From the NCBI GenBank assembly GCA_947184155.2, contig CAMXCT020002648.1:1-64000 (forward strand): a stretch of 64,000 bases of DNA, written 5' to 3'. This stretch comes from Cladocopium goreaui (lineage: Eukaryota > Sar > Dinophyceae > Suessiales > Symbiodiniaceae). This document shows, piece after piece, positions 15,301 through 27,300 of this stretch. The number at the start of each line of letters is the position of its first letter. Position 1 is the stretch's first letter. The notes under the pieces are model-generated. The model had not been told where the DNA came from, did not search any database, and saw nothing but the letters and a program-made list of their open reading frames with translations. A program made the position numbers and the translations under genes.

Positions 15301-18300
15301 TAAAAAAAAAACTAACCCCGAAGTGTTCAAGAAAATGAGGATGGTACACATCTTTGAAAATGTGTATGGTATGTTATAAACTATTTCATTGTGGGTTCCC
15401 AAGAGTCAGGGTTTTCTTCATCCTGGGGTTGACACGACTATTATTACTGTTGCAAATGGGTATGGGTCAAAATTAGGTACCCCAATAATTGGATGGTTAA
15501 TACTAAACTAGACTAACATCTGTGGTTTGCTAGGTCTTCCATTTTGACCCACATCCAAATCATAAAATCGCTGGCCCTAGCCCGGGCAGCTAGGGCATCC
15601 GATCCTTTTTCTCGCGGCGCAGCATAGTCTTTCAGCTGGCCCTGTTTCGTCCGAGATTTTGGAGTTTCCCACATTCAGTGGAGGTCAAGGGAAACCATTC
15701 CAGGAAAGCCATGGGGATTTTACTCCCAAATTATTCTCATAGAATTGGATGATGGGAAAATTTACAGGAAACCCCTATATTTGATGGTAAAAACCATGGT
15801 TTCCTGTAGATTTTCCCTTAAACCAATCCATTGATATTCCCCAAATGTTGGCTTTTTCGATATGTTCAACAGAGGTTCCTGCAATTTTCTTCAGTTCACA
15901 AACTGGGAAGACACTGCTCAGCTGTTACTGCGGAATTTCCAGCACCAATTCCGAGCAAGTTGCTTCTGGCTTAGAGACTGAAGATAAAATGATCTGAACA
16001 TATAACCAAAGGACCTGAGACATGTGATGTTTTCGACTAAACTGTGAGCCAATTATGATTATATATGAATATATATATACATTAATATGGTATTGAATGT
16101 GAAACTTCCAAGAAACATAATCATATACATATGTAACATATGCATATTATATAGTATATTATATATATATACATCTTTGGTGTAAACTTCGCGCAATCTC
16201 TGCTGCTGATCACAGTTCGGAGGCACGACCATCCGCCTCTCTGGAACTGGAACCCAGGAATGGACGGGATTTCCTGCATCTTTTGCTCCCTAAATAATGT
16301 ACTGGTTGGTGGTGCAATAACCATCGTGAAAAATGATGGAGTTCGTCAATGGGAAGGATGACATCCCATATATGAAATGGAAAATAAAAAATGTTCCAAA
16401 CCACCAACCAGATGTAAGATGACCTCAAATCAGCTAAAAAAAAATCAGATTCTTCCAACATCAAGAAACTAAGCTTGTTCTAAAATCATCTAAAAACTAA
16501 GATTAATTGTCCAAAACACTTGTAAAGTGGATGATGCTTATTTGTCCAATCTTGCAGCTGGTCTATGCTGTTCTTTTCAACGCCAGTGGTTCATATCACC
16601 CAACTTGAGACCAAATATGACCTCTCACCAGATCATTTGGCCATTCTGAATGGCCATAAAATTCAGAACCTGGACTTAGCTAATTTCACAACAAACAGTT
16701 CATCTACTTTTTCAATGATGGCAATCTTATGACCCAGATAGTTGGTCCATCAGGCAAGTACCCTCTGGTAAATTAACGTGTTGACCCTGAAAATAGCCTA
16801 GTTTTAATGGAAACTCATCTTCCAACCCCAATGACTGCCAGGGTCTATGTTAATTTACCAGAGGGTATATCAATGAGATATTGACTCTAAATCCAATCTT
16901 GTGTCCTCCTGAAATCCCAGGTTTGGCAAGGGAAAATCCAGGTTTTCAGTGGAAAATTTGGTGCTGATTTTCCGAAAAACCAAGAATGGCTTTGTCTGAA
17001 AATGAGCGTTTCCCGATGTGAAAACAGTTCATCATAATGGTTCCTATTGAAATTGCCATACCGGACAGGTATGCTCCAATATTTTCCAAACAACCCCAAA
17101 TCTCCGCACTATTGCATGTTTGGTTATATCAGGTTATATCCCATCCTCATAAATGTCATTAAATGTCCAGTCTATCATCTTCTATCCCCAGAAAACAAGC
17201 TGCTTTCAAGAGTTTTGGAGTTTCAATCCACACTTAAATCTTCCAGATGCATTCACCGCCCGTGCCCGGTGCCTCGTGTTCCCCCAGGGCACGCACGATG
17301 ATTCCCTTCAAAGGCAACTGGACGCCCGAGAGCTCGATGTCGTGCCAGGCATCGGCCAGCTCCTCCCAGTCGTTGGTTCTGTTTGGGATGTTTGGCCCGG
17401 CTTCAAAAAAAGCCATGGGATTTTCTGGTGAAGGTAGAAACCATCCATGTGGGTATGGGTCAATACCTATAGATACCATTTTTAGTGGGATGAACATCCA
17501 TAAATCCCAGCTATGAATTGGGTGAACAGAAGGTACCAGGGTTTTGACCCATCCCCATGTTGATTTCAAGAGATTGGTTTAGTTGACTTCAAGTTCTCGC
17601 CAGATTTCCCAAGCGTTTTACACCCCTTTTCTTGGAGGCTTTCCTGTAGATGAGTCTGGTACCGACTCACAGCTACAGCTTTAACACACACACACATGGT
17701 TAATTCATGTTAATTCCTCATCAATGTGGCTTTAGCTGAAAATCGGGGTCCCCCAAAATTTTGATGCTTCATCATAGTCCCAGTGTTTCAGTCGCCGAGG
17801 CTAAAACAGCGATGATATGGGACGATGGTTAAAAATCCTGGCATTTCCCGATGGCTTTTTCCACATCTGTCCGGAGCAGTTGACCAGTTTACCCTACTTG
17901 GTGACTCATCTCACTATATGCCTGGTTTTTTCAGTGGGATAAGTAGGCTTAGTCCCTACATTTGAATTCAGCAGATGAACCATGTTCCATTGAAAAAACC
18001 AATGGAAAACCCCACTTTTTTCTCGAGTTGAGCCATGGTTTAGCCATAGTGAACCCCCCATGGCTAGTGCTCACTTCCCAGGCCTGAAAGGTGGCCTCGC
18101 CGTCTTCGTCTTTGTCCGCCATGATCAGAATCTTCGCCGGAAAAAAAACATGGCTTCGCTGAGATTCAAATCCAGTTGTAGGACAAGACGTTTTCAGATG
18201 TTTTCTTGATTGTAACCATGGAAATCCCAACATATCATGAACTTTATCATGATCACTGAAGCTCATAAACATCATTTTTGAGTTTTGAGCAAAACTGAGT

Positions 18301-21300
18301 CATTGCTCCAATGTATCCAATGTTCTGGACAGTTCTAGGTATGCTAAACTCGTCAAAACTTGGTGACCTCACTGATGGCTGGGTCTGCCTGCTCGTAATC
18401 ATTGCATTTCGGAAATCCCTCATCTTTTGTGAACATGGGATAGAAACAGCAAGCCATCTACCCTTCTGGCTGAATTACAACCATTTACTAACCTGAAAAA
18501 TAGCTGTTATCATATGGCCATTTGGGAATGATTCACCATTTTTTCAACCCATCATTCCGATGTGACGTCACGATGTGTGTTTTTCGGTGGCCGCACCTTG
18601 TCGATGGCATCTTCCAGAAAGAAATAGCCACCTTCCCACATCTTCAACTCGTGCATGTCGATGAAACCATCTCCGTTACCTGGGCCAGGTATGGCCAGGT
18701 CTCGTCTTAGCCAGCAGACGGACTCTCCCTTCAAAGATGGAATATGGCAGTCAAAGACACTACAAGTATGTGTGTGTGTGTGTAGTTAATTAGCCCTCTG
18801 GTAAACTAACATAGCTATTGAAAATGGCCATTTATAGTGGATTTTCCCATTGAAAATGGTGATTTTCCATAGCTATGTTAAATTACCAGAGGGTAGTATC
18901 TATGTTGTTCCTGCAAGAAACCTTCAAGTGTTGAACTACTCATCCGAAGTTTCTCAAAGTTTACCTAGTATGCTTCAATCTCACATCACAGTGCCGCGGC
19001 AGGGAACCGGAGGACTTCCCCCTGTGTCAGCCACGTTCCCAGGACCCAACTCCCGTTTTAGGGTGTATCCCATGTCTGGCAAATTAAATTTTAAGGATCA
19101 AACATTCTGGAAAGCCATCATGAAAGAGCACCATGCATGTCTTCACGGCCGCAGTCGTCTCTGTTTGAATGATGGGAGATGTCCGGCTAAAACCATTTAC
19201 ATTCCATTTGCCAAAACTTTGACTGTCAAGATGCAAGGAAATATAGAGAATGACCAGCCATTTGTGAGTCCTTTAAGGTACTGCATGTGTGTGGTTAAAA
19301 AATGTTCTTGGTCGCTGCCCAAGGACCGTCCAGACTGTGAAAAGTCTCATTCCTATCCTCGGTTGAGGCTATGGGCCACCCAGAAAGCATGAGTTCATCT
19401 GGAAATCTCTTTGAAAATTCTGGAAAAATCGGCTGCCTTGGGTGGTTCAGATTTCGACCATTTTCGACCATCGGCCCAAAAAAGTGGTTTCATGTGGTTT
19501 CAGTATTGAGGCCCAAAAATGAGGATGCCTCAGTGGTTTCCTGAAGTTGAGGAGTCCCTGACTCCATCGTAACTCTTAAAAAATGGCACCTTGGAACATC
19601 TTACTTTTCGAACAGGACATCCACCGGAAAATAGGCAGAACATGGGTCCATACATGGACGGACTGTGACTGTATAATATGAAGCATCCACCAGTAAAGTT
19701 TGAGTAGATGGTTGGCATGTATCATGAAGCATGGTTCATTCCCCCATTTGAATGGTGTGCACCCTCCAATTCATTGGATTTTCCCCTCTGGACATCTCCT
19801 CATGTCATGGGAGATGTCATGAATATGGATACCATAGCTCCTCGCCGCTCCCTCCTAATTTTTGACCCCAGATCGATAACCCTCTAGGCTAGGTACCATT
19901 TTAATCCATTTTAATAATACATATATATATATATATATATATGTATACAGAGAGAGAGAGAGAGATTATCTCTTTCGGAGGCCGGAGGAACCCACTTTTT
20001 TATTCAACTGGGGCAACTAGTCTCATCCAATGTTGCCATTGACCACCGGATCCTGCGTCCAGTCGGTCCAGTCTCATATGGCTCTTCCTCATGATCTTCT
20101 TCGGGCCGAAGGTAGTCGTACCAGAATTCCTGGCCGCCCAAGGTAGGGCAAAATAATCCAATCGATCCTATACTAAAACCATGTTTTCGTTTAGGTGGTA
20201 TATTTAATTCATCAAAAAGAGTGAGAGATTGGTAAGGAAGGGTATCTAGTGGATTCTAGTGGTTGCTTGATGGATCTATAATGGATGTACACTTGGGTGT
20301 GTAAGGGGCGTATAATGGGTACATATACTGAGTAGTCAGATCATCTGCAAAGATCTGCAAAGACTCCCTTCTGATCTTTTGGCATTTTCACAAAGGCACC
20401 ATAAGCTTCGACCTGCTCCCTCTTCGAAAACACTCCTTCACTCTTCGAACCCACCTAAAAAATCCTAAAAATTAGTAAAAATCACCATCATACTTACTCA
20501 AACCAAATTCTATGGTTTCTTAAGTTTTTCTGTACGAAAGGGACTTTGGGGATTCTGCAGATTCATCACACAACAGCCCGTATTTTTCGCGCGTCGAGAC
20601 CGCGCCTTCTGGTTCAGCTTGCCATCCTGCCAAAGAGATCTCAGGGGAAACCGAAAAATCCATACCGACTTTTTCTGCCTGGTATCCAGTTACTGGTTGG
20701 CCTTGCTGGTTTGGCAGACATCATCCAAATTGCCAAACATTTCTGTTTGTTTGACAGAAAAAGATGTACCCTCTGGTAAACTTAAACTAACATAGCTATG
20801 GAAAATCTATTTTTAATGGTAAATCCACTATTTCTATGGCCATTTTCAATAGCTATTTGTATGTTTACCGGAGGCTAGTTCCTGATTTCCCATGATATAA
20901 ACATGAAACCTCTCGGAGTTCTCCCAGCTCCATCCCAGTTGGCCATGGTAGCATGGTAGCATGGTAGCCGTTGTGGTTTCCCCCAGTTACACGACGACCT
21001 CAACGGCCGCTAAAGACACGCCTTGTCTAAATCCTTGCTCTCCATCACCGACTTGGCTTCTGCCTCCATGACCTACCATGGTGACTTGACCCAGCAAGGT
21101 CAAGGTAGGGGGGGAATTTGCCATAGGTCAAACATGGTCAAAAAGAAATTCCCAAGATCAATCATAGGACTAATGTGGGCAAAACAATGTCATAAACCAC
21201 CCAAACTTGGGAATGATTTATACCACCTATAAAAATGGTGATGACTGGGGAATGGTTGATGGCATTGTTTTGCCCAGATTATTTTTTCTACATAGATGGA

Positions 21301-24300
21301 TCGGACTGTTTAGGAAGCGGGACACATCTTTTTAGCACTGGATTTTTGTACATTTGCCTATCATCCAAGTCAAGAAATGATGGGACTCACATGTGCATCC
21401 CACTTAAGAAGTGGCCTATACTCCAATAAGCCATGTAATCCCATGTCCCATGTATATATATATATATGAAATGTATATATGTTACAATGTATGGATGTAT
21501 GTATATATATATATAAACATATATATATATGTATATATATATATGGAGGTTTCCTAAACTGGGGGTACCCCCAGTCATCATCCATTTTAATAGGATTGTC
21601 CTTTGGAAACCATCCATTTTGGGGTACCCCCATTTTAGGAAACCTCCATATATATATATACGTATGTATATATATACATGGGATGATGCAGGTACTGTCA
21701 ATGGGATAATGCCTGCAATATGCATTCAGAATGCAGCCATACAAAGCTATCACAAGAACAACCAATCTTGACACGCAGACATGGCTCAACATGTATGGTT
21801 TGAGATTACATTGTGTGTGAAGCAGACATGAGTACATGAAAAGCAGACGAAGCAAACTAACATATATAAGTTTTTTTTTTTTTTCGAAGCTTGCGTGGCT
21901 GTCGGGCTAGTTCTACTGTAAGCGCTGCATTGCCTGAATTTAATCATTGAGAAGATGAGTTTAGATTTATGAAATACCAGAAGATGAGTTTGCAAACTAG
22001 AGGGTGAGTTTGCAAACTGTTTGTTTTGTGCATGGCGTTTTCTTTGCAGACATGTGCATTGCATTTTATTTGCTACTATAAAGGTATGCATTATAACTTA
22101 TTTTACTGTTTGTCCTCTATATTGCTTTGTGCATTGTATTCTTGAAGTTATGGTTATATAAAAATGTTGAAAAGGGGAGGTCCGAAATCATCCCCTAGCC
22201 ATATTATACATATAATCATGTATATATATATATATATGTTAATATATTCATATATATATATATATATACGTATTCATATATATATACAGTACATATTATA
22301 CTAATATATATATAGTATGTATGCATTAAGTGCAGATATACCATATATATCTGAACGAGAAAATGATCACAGCATCGCTGTTTTTTTTTAAGCACCGCCT
22401 CGCCTGGTCACTGACACCATGGCCGTACATGTTGACCAGCTCCTCAGCAGCGTCACTGGGATAACTGGGATATCCATTTTAGCTATTGAAAATGGCCATT
22501 TATAGTGGATTTTCCCATTAAAAATGGTGATTTTCCATAGTTATGTTAGTTTACCAGAGGGTACATAGTATAACCTGTTGTTAAAGATTTACCAATTTTA
22601 TATTAGACATTGTTTTTAAAGCTAATCATATAGTATAATCATTTTGTACTTGGTTGATGTATAATCATTAATGATTACAATAATCATTAGTATACAATCA
22701 TTTGTATAATCATCACTAGTGATCATCATTAGTAATCACCGTTAGTGATAATTAATAATGATGATCGTTAGTCGTTAGTGTATTGATACTAATCATTACC
22801 ATAATCATCATTAGTATTTGCTATTAGCAACGATCATTAGTATAACCATTTGTGTATTAATGCTGTAGTGGTTCATGTAGTGGTTCATGATTGTACTTGG
22901 TGGTGAGCTACCCACGGATCGTAAGTGGCTCAAAAAAAAACCAGTTGTAAGAACCCCAGTTTTTTTCAGTGGATTAAACCTACTTATCCCACTCAACAAA
23001 GTAGGGTTATAACATGTTATAACCCACTTACTATGGGATGAGCCACCGTTAGTAATGTTAGTTTTTAGAAGTACTGGGAGCCACCCCACATGGATTGATA
23101 TAATTTATGGAAGCCATGGTAAAATTGGGGATGGCTTACTGTTGCTTTTCCAACATTACATTGATACAGTGGTTATAAACCACTTGATAACTGGGATGCC
23201 AATCCAAGTAGGGTTGAAGTTTCTTGACGCTGTTCCCCAAACAAAAAACTTGTTAGAAGTATCCAAGATCAATCAATTTGTATGTGCCCGATAGTTGCAC
23301 TTGAAAGATCAGTTTTCAACTATCCTGGAAATGAAAACTTATCATGTTAAGTAATTTACATGAACCATGTTCCATTGCCATCTCTAGTTACTGAAGGGTG
23401 TGTATGCTTCCAAATGATTTGTGCCTCGCCCTCAAGCTTGCCGTTGCCATCTGCGTCAGCAATCTTGAATTTTTCCTGCGATGGTTTCGGGAACATTGGA
23501 CCATCATGGAAACATTCCTGATCCCATAGGATCCATGTATGCTATATATGGTAACATTTACCATCAATATATACCATACATGGATCCAGGGGGATGGGAT
23601 TTGTTGTTTTTGACCCCAAATTCATCCATGGCTCAGCTATTTCAAAGAAAAAAAAATGGGCGGTGGAAGGTTTTTTCGTGAAAGCAGCAACAATGTCAGA
23701 AGGTGCAAGGTGAAAAATCAGAAAAAATCACATCACCAGAAAATCCAACACTTTTCAAAAAATTACTCAAAGTAATCCCATCCCCACATTCCAACCCTCA
23801 TGAATCCCACTGACCACAAAAAAAAATAAGTAGATCCAACCTTTTTCTTCAGGGGTCCTCCAGGAAGGTATGTTCAATGGGAGATCTTCAGGAACCGATT
23901 TATTGGATGTACCTACCATTTTTTTAAGGCCTATTTTTGAGGCCTATGTAAGGGAATATACCCACAAAATATGCCATTTTAGGATCCTGAAATTCCCATA
24001 GATATTTACGTGTCTGGAAATAACTTCGTGCACCCCACTGCTACGTGGGCAAAATGATGAACCATGATGAACCAGTGGAATCCCGCCTGAGCTCCCTTGA
24101 ATTTCAGCAACAAGACACATTAAAGCCATGAAACACCATTTTTCAATGGATTTATGTGAGTTCCTCAACATCTTCAGCAAACAAAAAAATGGAAAAACCA
24201 TCAATTTTTTGCACATATACTCTCTGGTAATTCAACATAGCTATTGAAATTTGCCCATTTACAAGTGATTTACCCATTATAATGGTGATGTGATGTTCCA

Positions 24301-27300
24301 TAGTTATATTAGTTTACCAGAGGTTAAACAACATCATTTTTGTCATCATATTCCAAGCATCCCGGTGGCTATTCGTCGCTTGACGCCGCTGGCCTTCTCC
24401 AAGTTCCGCACACGTTCCAACTCCTGTGGGAAGCCGTCGATGTCCCACCTGCCGCATAGCTCATTCGACCCAGAGTCTGCATGTTATAGAGTCTACAGGA
24501 TGGGGCCCCAAAGATAGCGTTCAGTTGAGATATGGCTGTGGCTGAATTCTTTTTTTTTGTTCGTAGATATAACTATTGTGTTCATGGGGTTTATAAAACA
24601 ACTTATAACTGGGGGGCACCATCCTGTGCTATCATATAGAGGTTTCCTAAGATGGGAGTATCATCCATTTTTGTTTGGGATTGTCTATAAATCATCCAGC
24701 TAATTATCGGGTACCCGGGTACCCCCCATGTTCAGGAAACCTCCAACGTCATACAATATTCTACTAATCTGTCAATTATGCGTGCATATTTCTATAGATG
24801 ACATAAAGTTATATGTCGCCTCTTGGTTTGTGATCTTTATCGATGTCTTTATCGGGGCTGTTTCACAAGTGACATAAGTGAACCATTAAAAATACCATAG
24901 AATACCCTTATCCGTCTCATCAAATGCTAGTTGGTTGATAGATTTCTCTACTATGGGCTATCATCATCCCCAATCAATTGGGTACTATAAGTCTATACCC
25001 TCTGGTAAACTAACATAACAATGGAAAATCACCACTTTTAGATAGTTTTAGTAGGTAAATTCACTATAAATGGGCCATTTTCCAGTTCGCAAACGCTTAG
25101 TTTACCAGAGGGTAAGTCCCAACAAATTCACCGCTCAAAGCTATTCTGTTCATGGCTTCATGGCACGACCCCATGGCACGTCGCCAAGTTCTTCTCCACT
25201 TCTTCTCGGCTCAGTGTGCCGTCCTGGACGACGTCATCTCCGGTTGGGGTCGAAGGGGAGAAGGGCACGAGGACCGGCTGCAACATGGCCATCTTTTAGA
25301 GGTTGGGTATATATATATATATATATTATTGTATATTATATATCATATGTATATATATATATATTATGTATGTATGATATATATTATATGTATATATCAT
25401 CTAGATTCATCTAGAAATAATATGAAATATAAATAGAAATAGGATGAAATAGGTAAAGTGTTCCATGGCTATGTCAAATTACCAGATTATCCCCAAGAAC
25501 AAGCTATCTTGGTGTGAAGTACCGACCCATAATCACGTACGTATTGCTTACATGCCAACTATCAATGATCATTCTTATAACACTCACATCCTCGTTCTCA
25601 TACATTTTTTGGCTCATACACCACCTCACTAAGAGGCTATCCAAAAAATATTACCACTAGTCCCTGATTCAAAATACGGTTGCTCCCACAAAGGAGGACA
25701 CTTGGTAGAAAAAGAGGTCACATTTTAAAGTGACTATAACTGTAAGAAGATACTGTAAGTCACCATAATTTAGTTACCCATAGGATCCATGGTGCTGCTA
25801 TATATGGTAACATGGATCCCATCAATATATCCCCTAAAAAATGGGGAAAGGGGGAAACTAGGACAGGACAGGTTGGAGGTTAGGTGGGAGGCTGTAATGT
25901 TTTTGTTCAATCTTGGAATCTGAAATGTTTGACTGTTTCTTTTTGATTATCTTGCTAAATGTTTGTTGAGGTTGATGTAATAATGTTTGGTTTCAATGAG
26001 GGTGGGTTTTGTTGAGGCTGTTCTGGTTTTCATGTTCTTGTTCAATGTTTCTTCCTTTCCTTTGATGTTTTTTCAGGTGGGGTTTCTGCGGCTATTTTCT
26101 TCTTAAGTGTTCATCGTTTCCTGTTTCATTATTTTTGTTTTTTGTTTGTTCATTGCTCGGTTGTCATGTTTTTGTTTAGGTTTGTGTCTGTGTGTTGAAT
26201 TGTTTTACCTGTTATGGTTTTTATGTTGTTGTTCAATGTTTCTTCCTTACCTTTGATTTTTTATGTGGTGGGGGTGTTGGGACTATTTTGCCCCTAACTT
26301 TCACTTGATGGTTTGGTTTAAGATGAGGGGAATAATTGTTTAGGCTGTTGGGGTTTATGTTTGTGTTTGGGTGGGTGATTACTTCATAATATGTTTTGTT
26401 AAGATATTATGAATTAATCATTTATGCTTTCCACTTTCCTATTCCATCCCACCAGTGTTCAATTATCCTGACTTGACTTGTGATAGTTGGCTCGTCTGTA
26501 TCATCTAAAATTAGTTCATCTATTGCTAATGCTAATAGAGTTTGATTTATTGACATAGCATCCCATTTTCCATCACGGTTAAGTTCCTTACCACATTCAA
26601 CGATAATTGTTTTGTTAGTGAGGTTTTCATACATTCTTTTTATAATGTCAAATCTCATAAGCGAAAAAAATATAATTCCATTTATTCCTTGGTCGTTTTT
26701 CAGCCTATCAATTACTTTAAACCACCAGTATTATCCTTCCTCATCATCTGGTGAAGGCATAGGATGACACTTTACAAAGTCTCTAATCTCTTCATCTTCT
26801 TTTTCTATTGCTTGTCTATCACATTCGTGTTCATCTTCGCTTTCACTACCAAAGTCAGCATATATACCGATAATATCTCTATCTATAACCTGAATTTTTG
26901 CTTTACTCATTTTCTCTTATTATATAGTCGTTATTTTTTCTTTAAGTGGATCCGTCATGGCTTGTTGTGGATCCGTCACCATCATCTACGGCTTCGAACT
27001 GAGCCGCGGAGCCACCTTGTCCAGGTCCAGCTCCTCAGAGGCTTTCTCGTACATCGCTCGTTCGATTTCCTCGCGATAATGCGCCTGCTGCGGGGGATCC
27101 CGGGGATCGCCCGCCTAGCGCGGCATCACAGAACCTCTACCGGGGGTGGGGTCTCTGGGGGTCACGGAACCAGCTGAGCTTGAAACTGCGAAGTTGAAGA
27201 ACTCCTTGGTTTTCCCGGACGACTGGGGTCTGAGTCCGTTGCTGAACACACACAAACGAGCTTGGAGGAATTCATTTGGGGGGTACAGGATGAATGGACC

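Larger units (their letters stand above)
25777..26948. mobile_element. Split GGATCC inverted-repeat element with 1.1-kb alien cargo
   Basis: The left half of a GGATCC-type inverted-repeat element (25777-25843, up to CAATATATCCCC) stops where full copies continue TTTATG. Next comes about 1.1 kb of foreign-looking DNA: T/G-rich (25880-26400), then AT-rich and coding on the minus strand. At 26948 the word GGATCCGTCATGG reappears, the usual outer end of this family. I infer a cargo-bearing member or an insertion within a copy; flanking target repeats were not established. Confidence 0.5.

Noticed and set aside
18850-19392. 180-codon plus-strand ORF
   Set aside because: It begins in an inverted-repeat element, has host-intron composition and no recognisable protein features; lies in a CREC-like intron.
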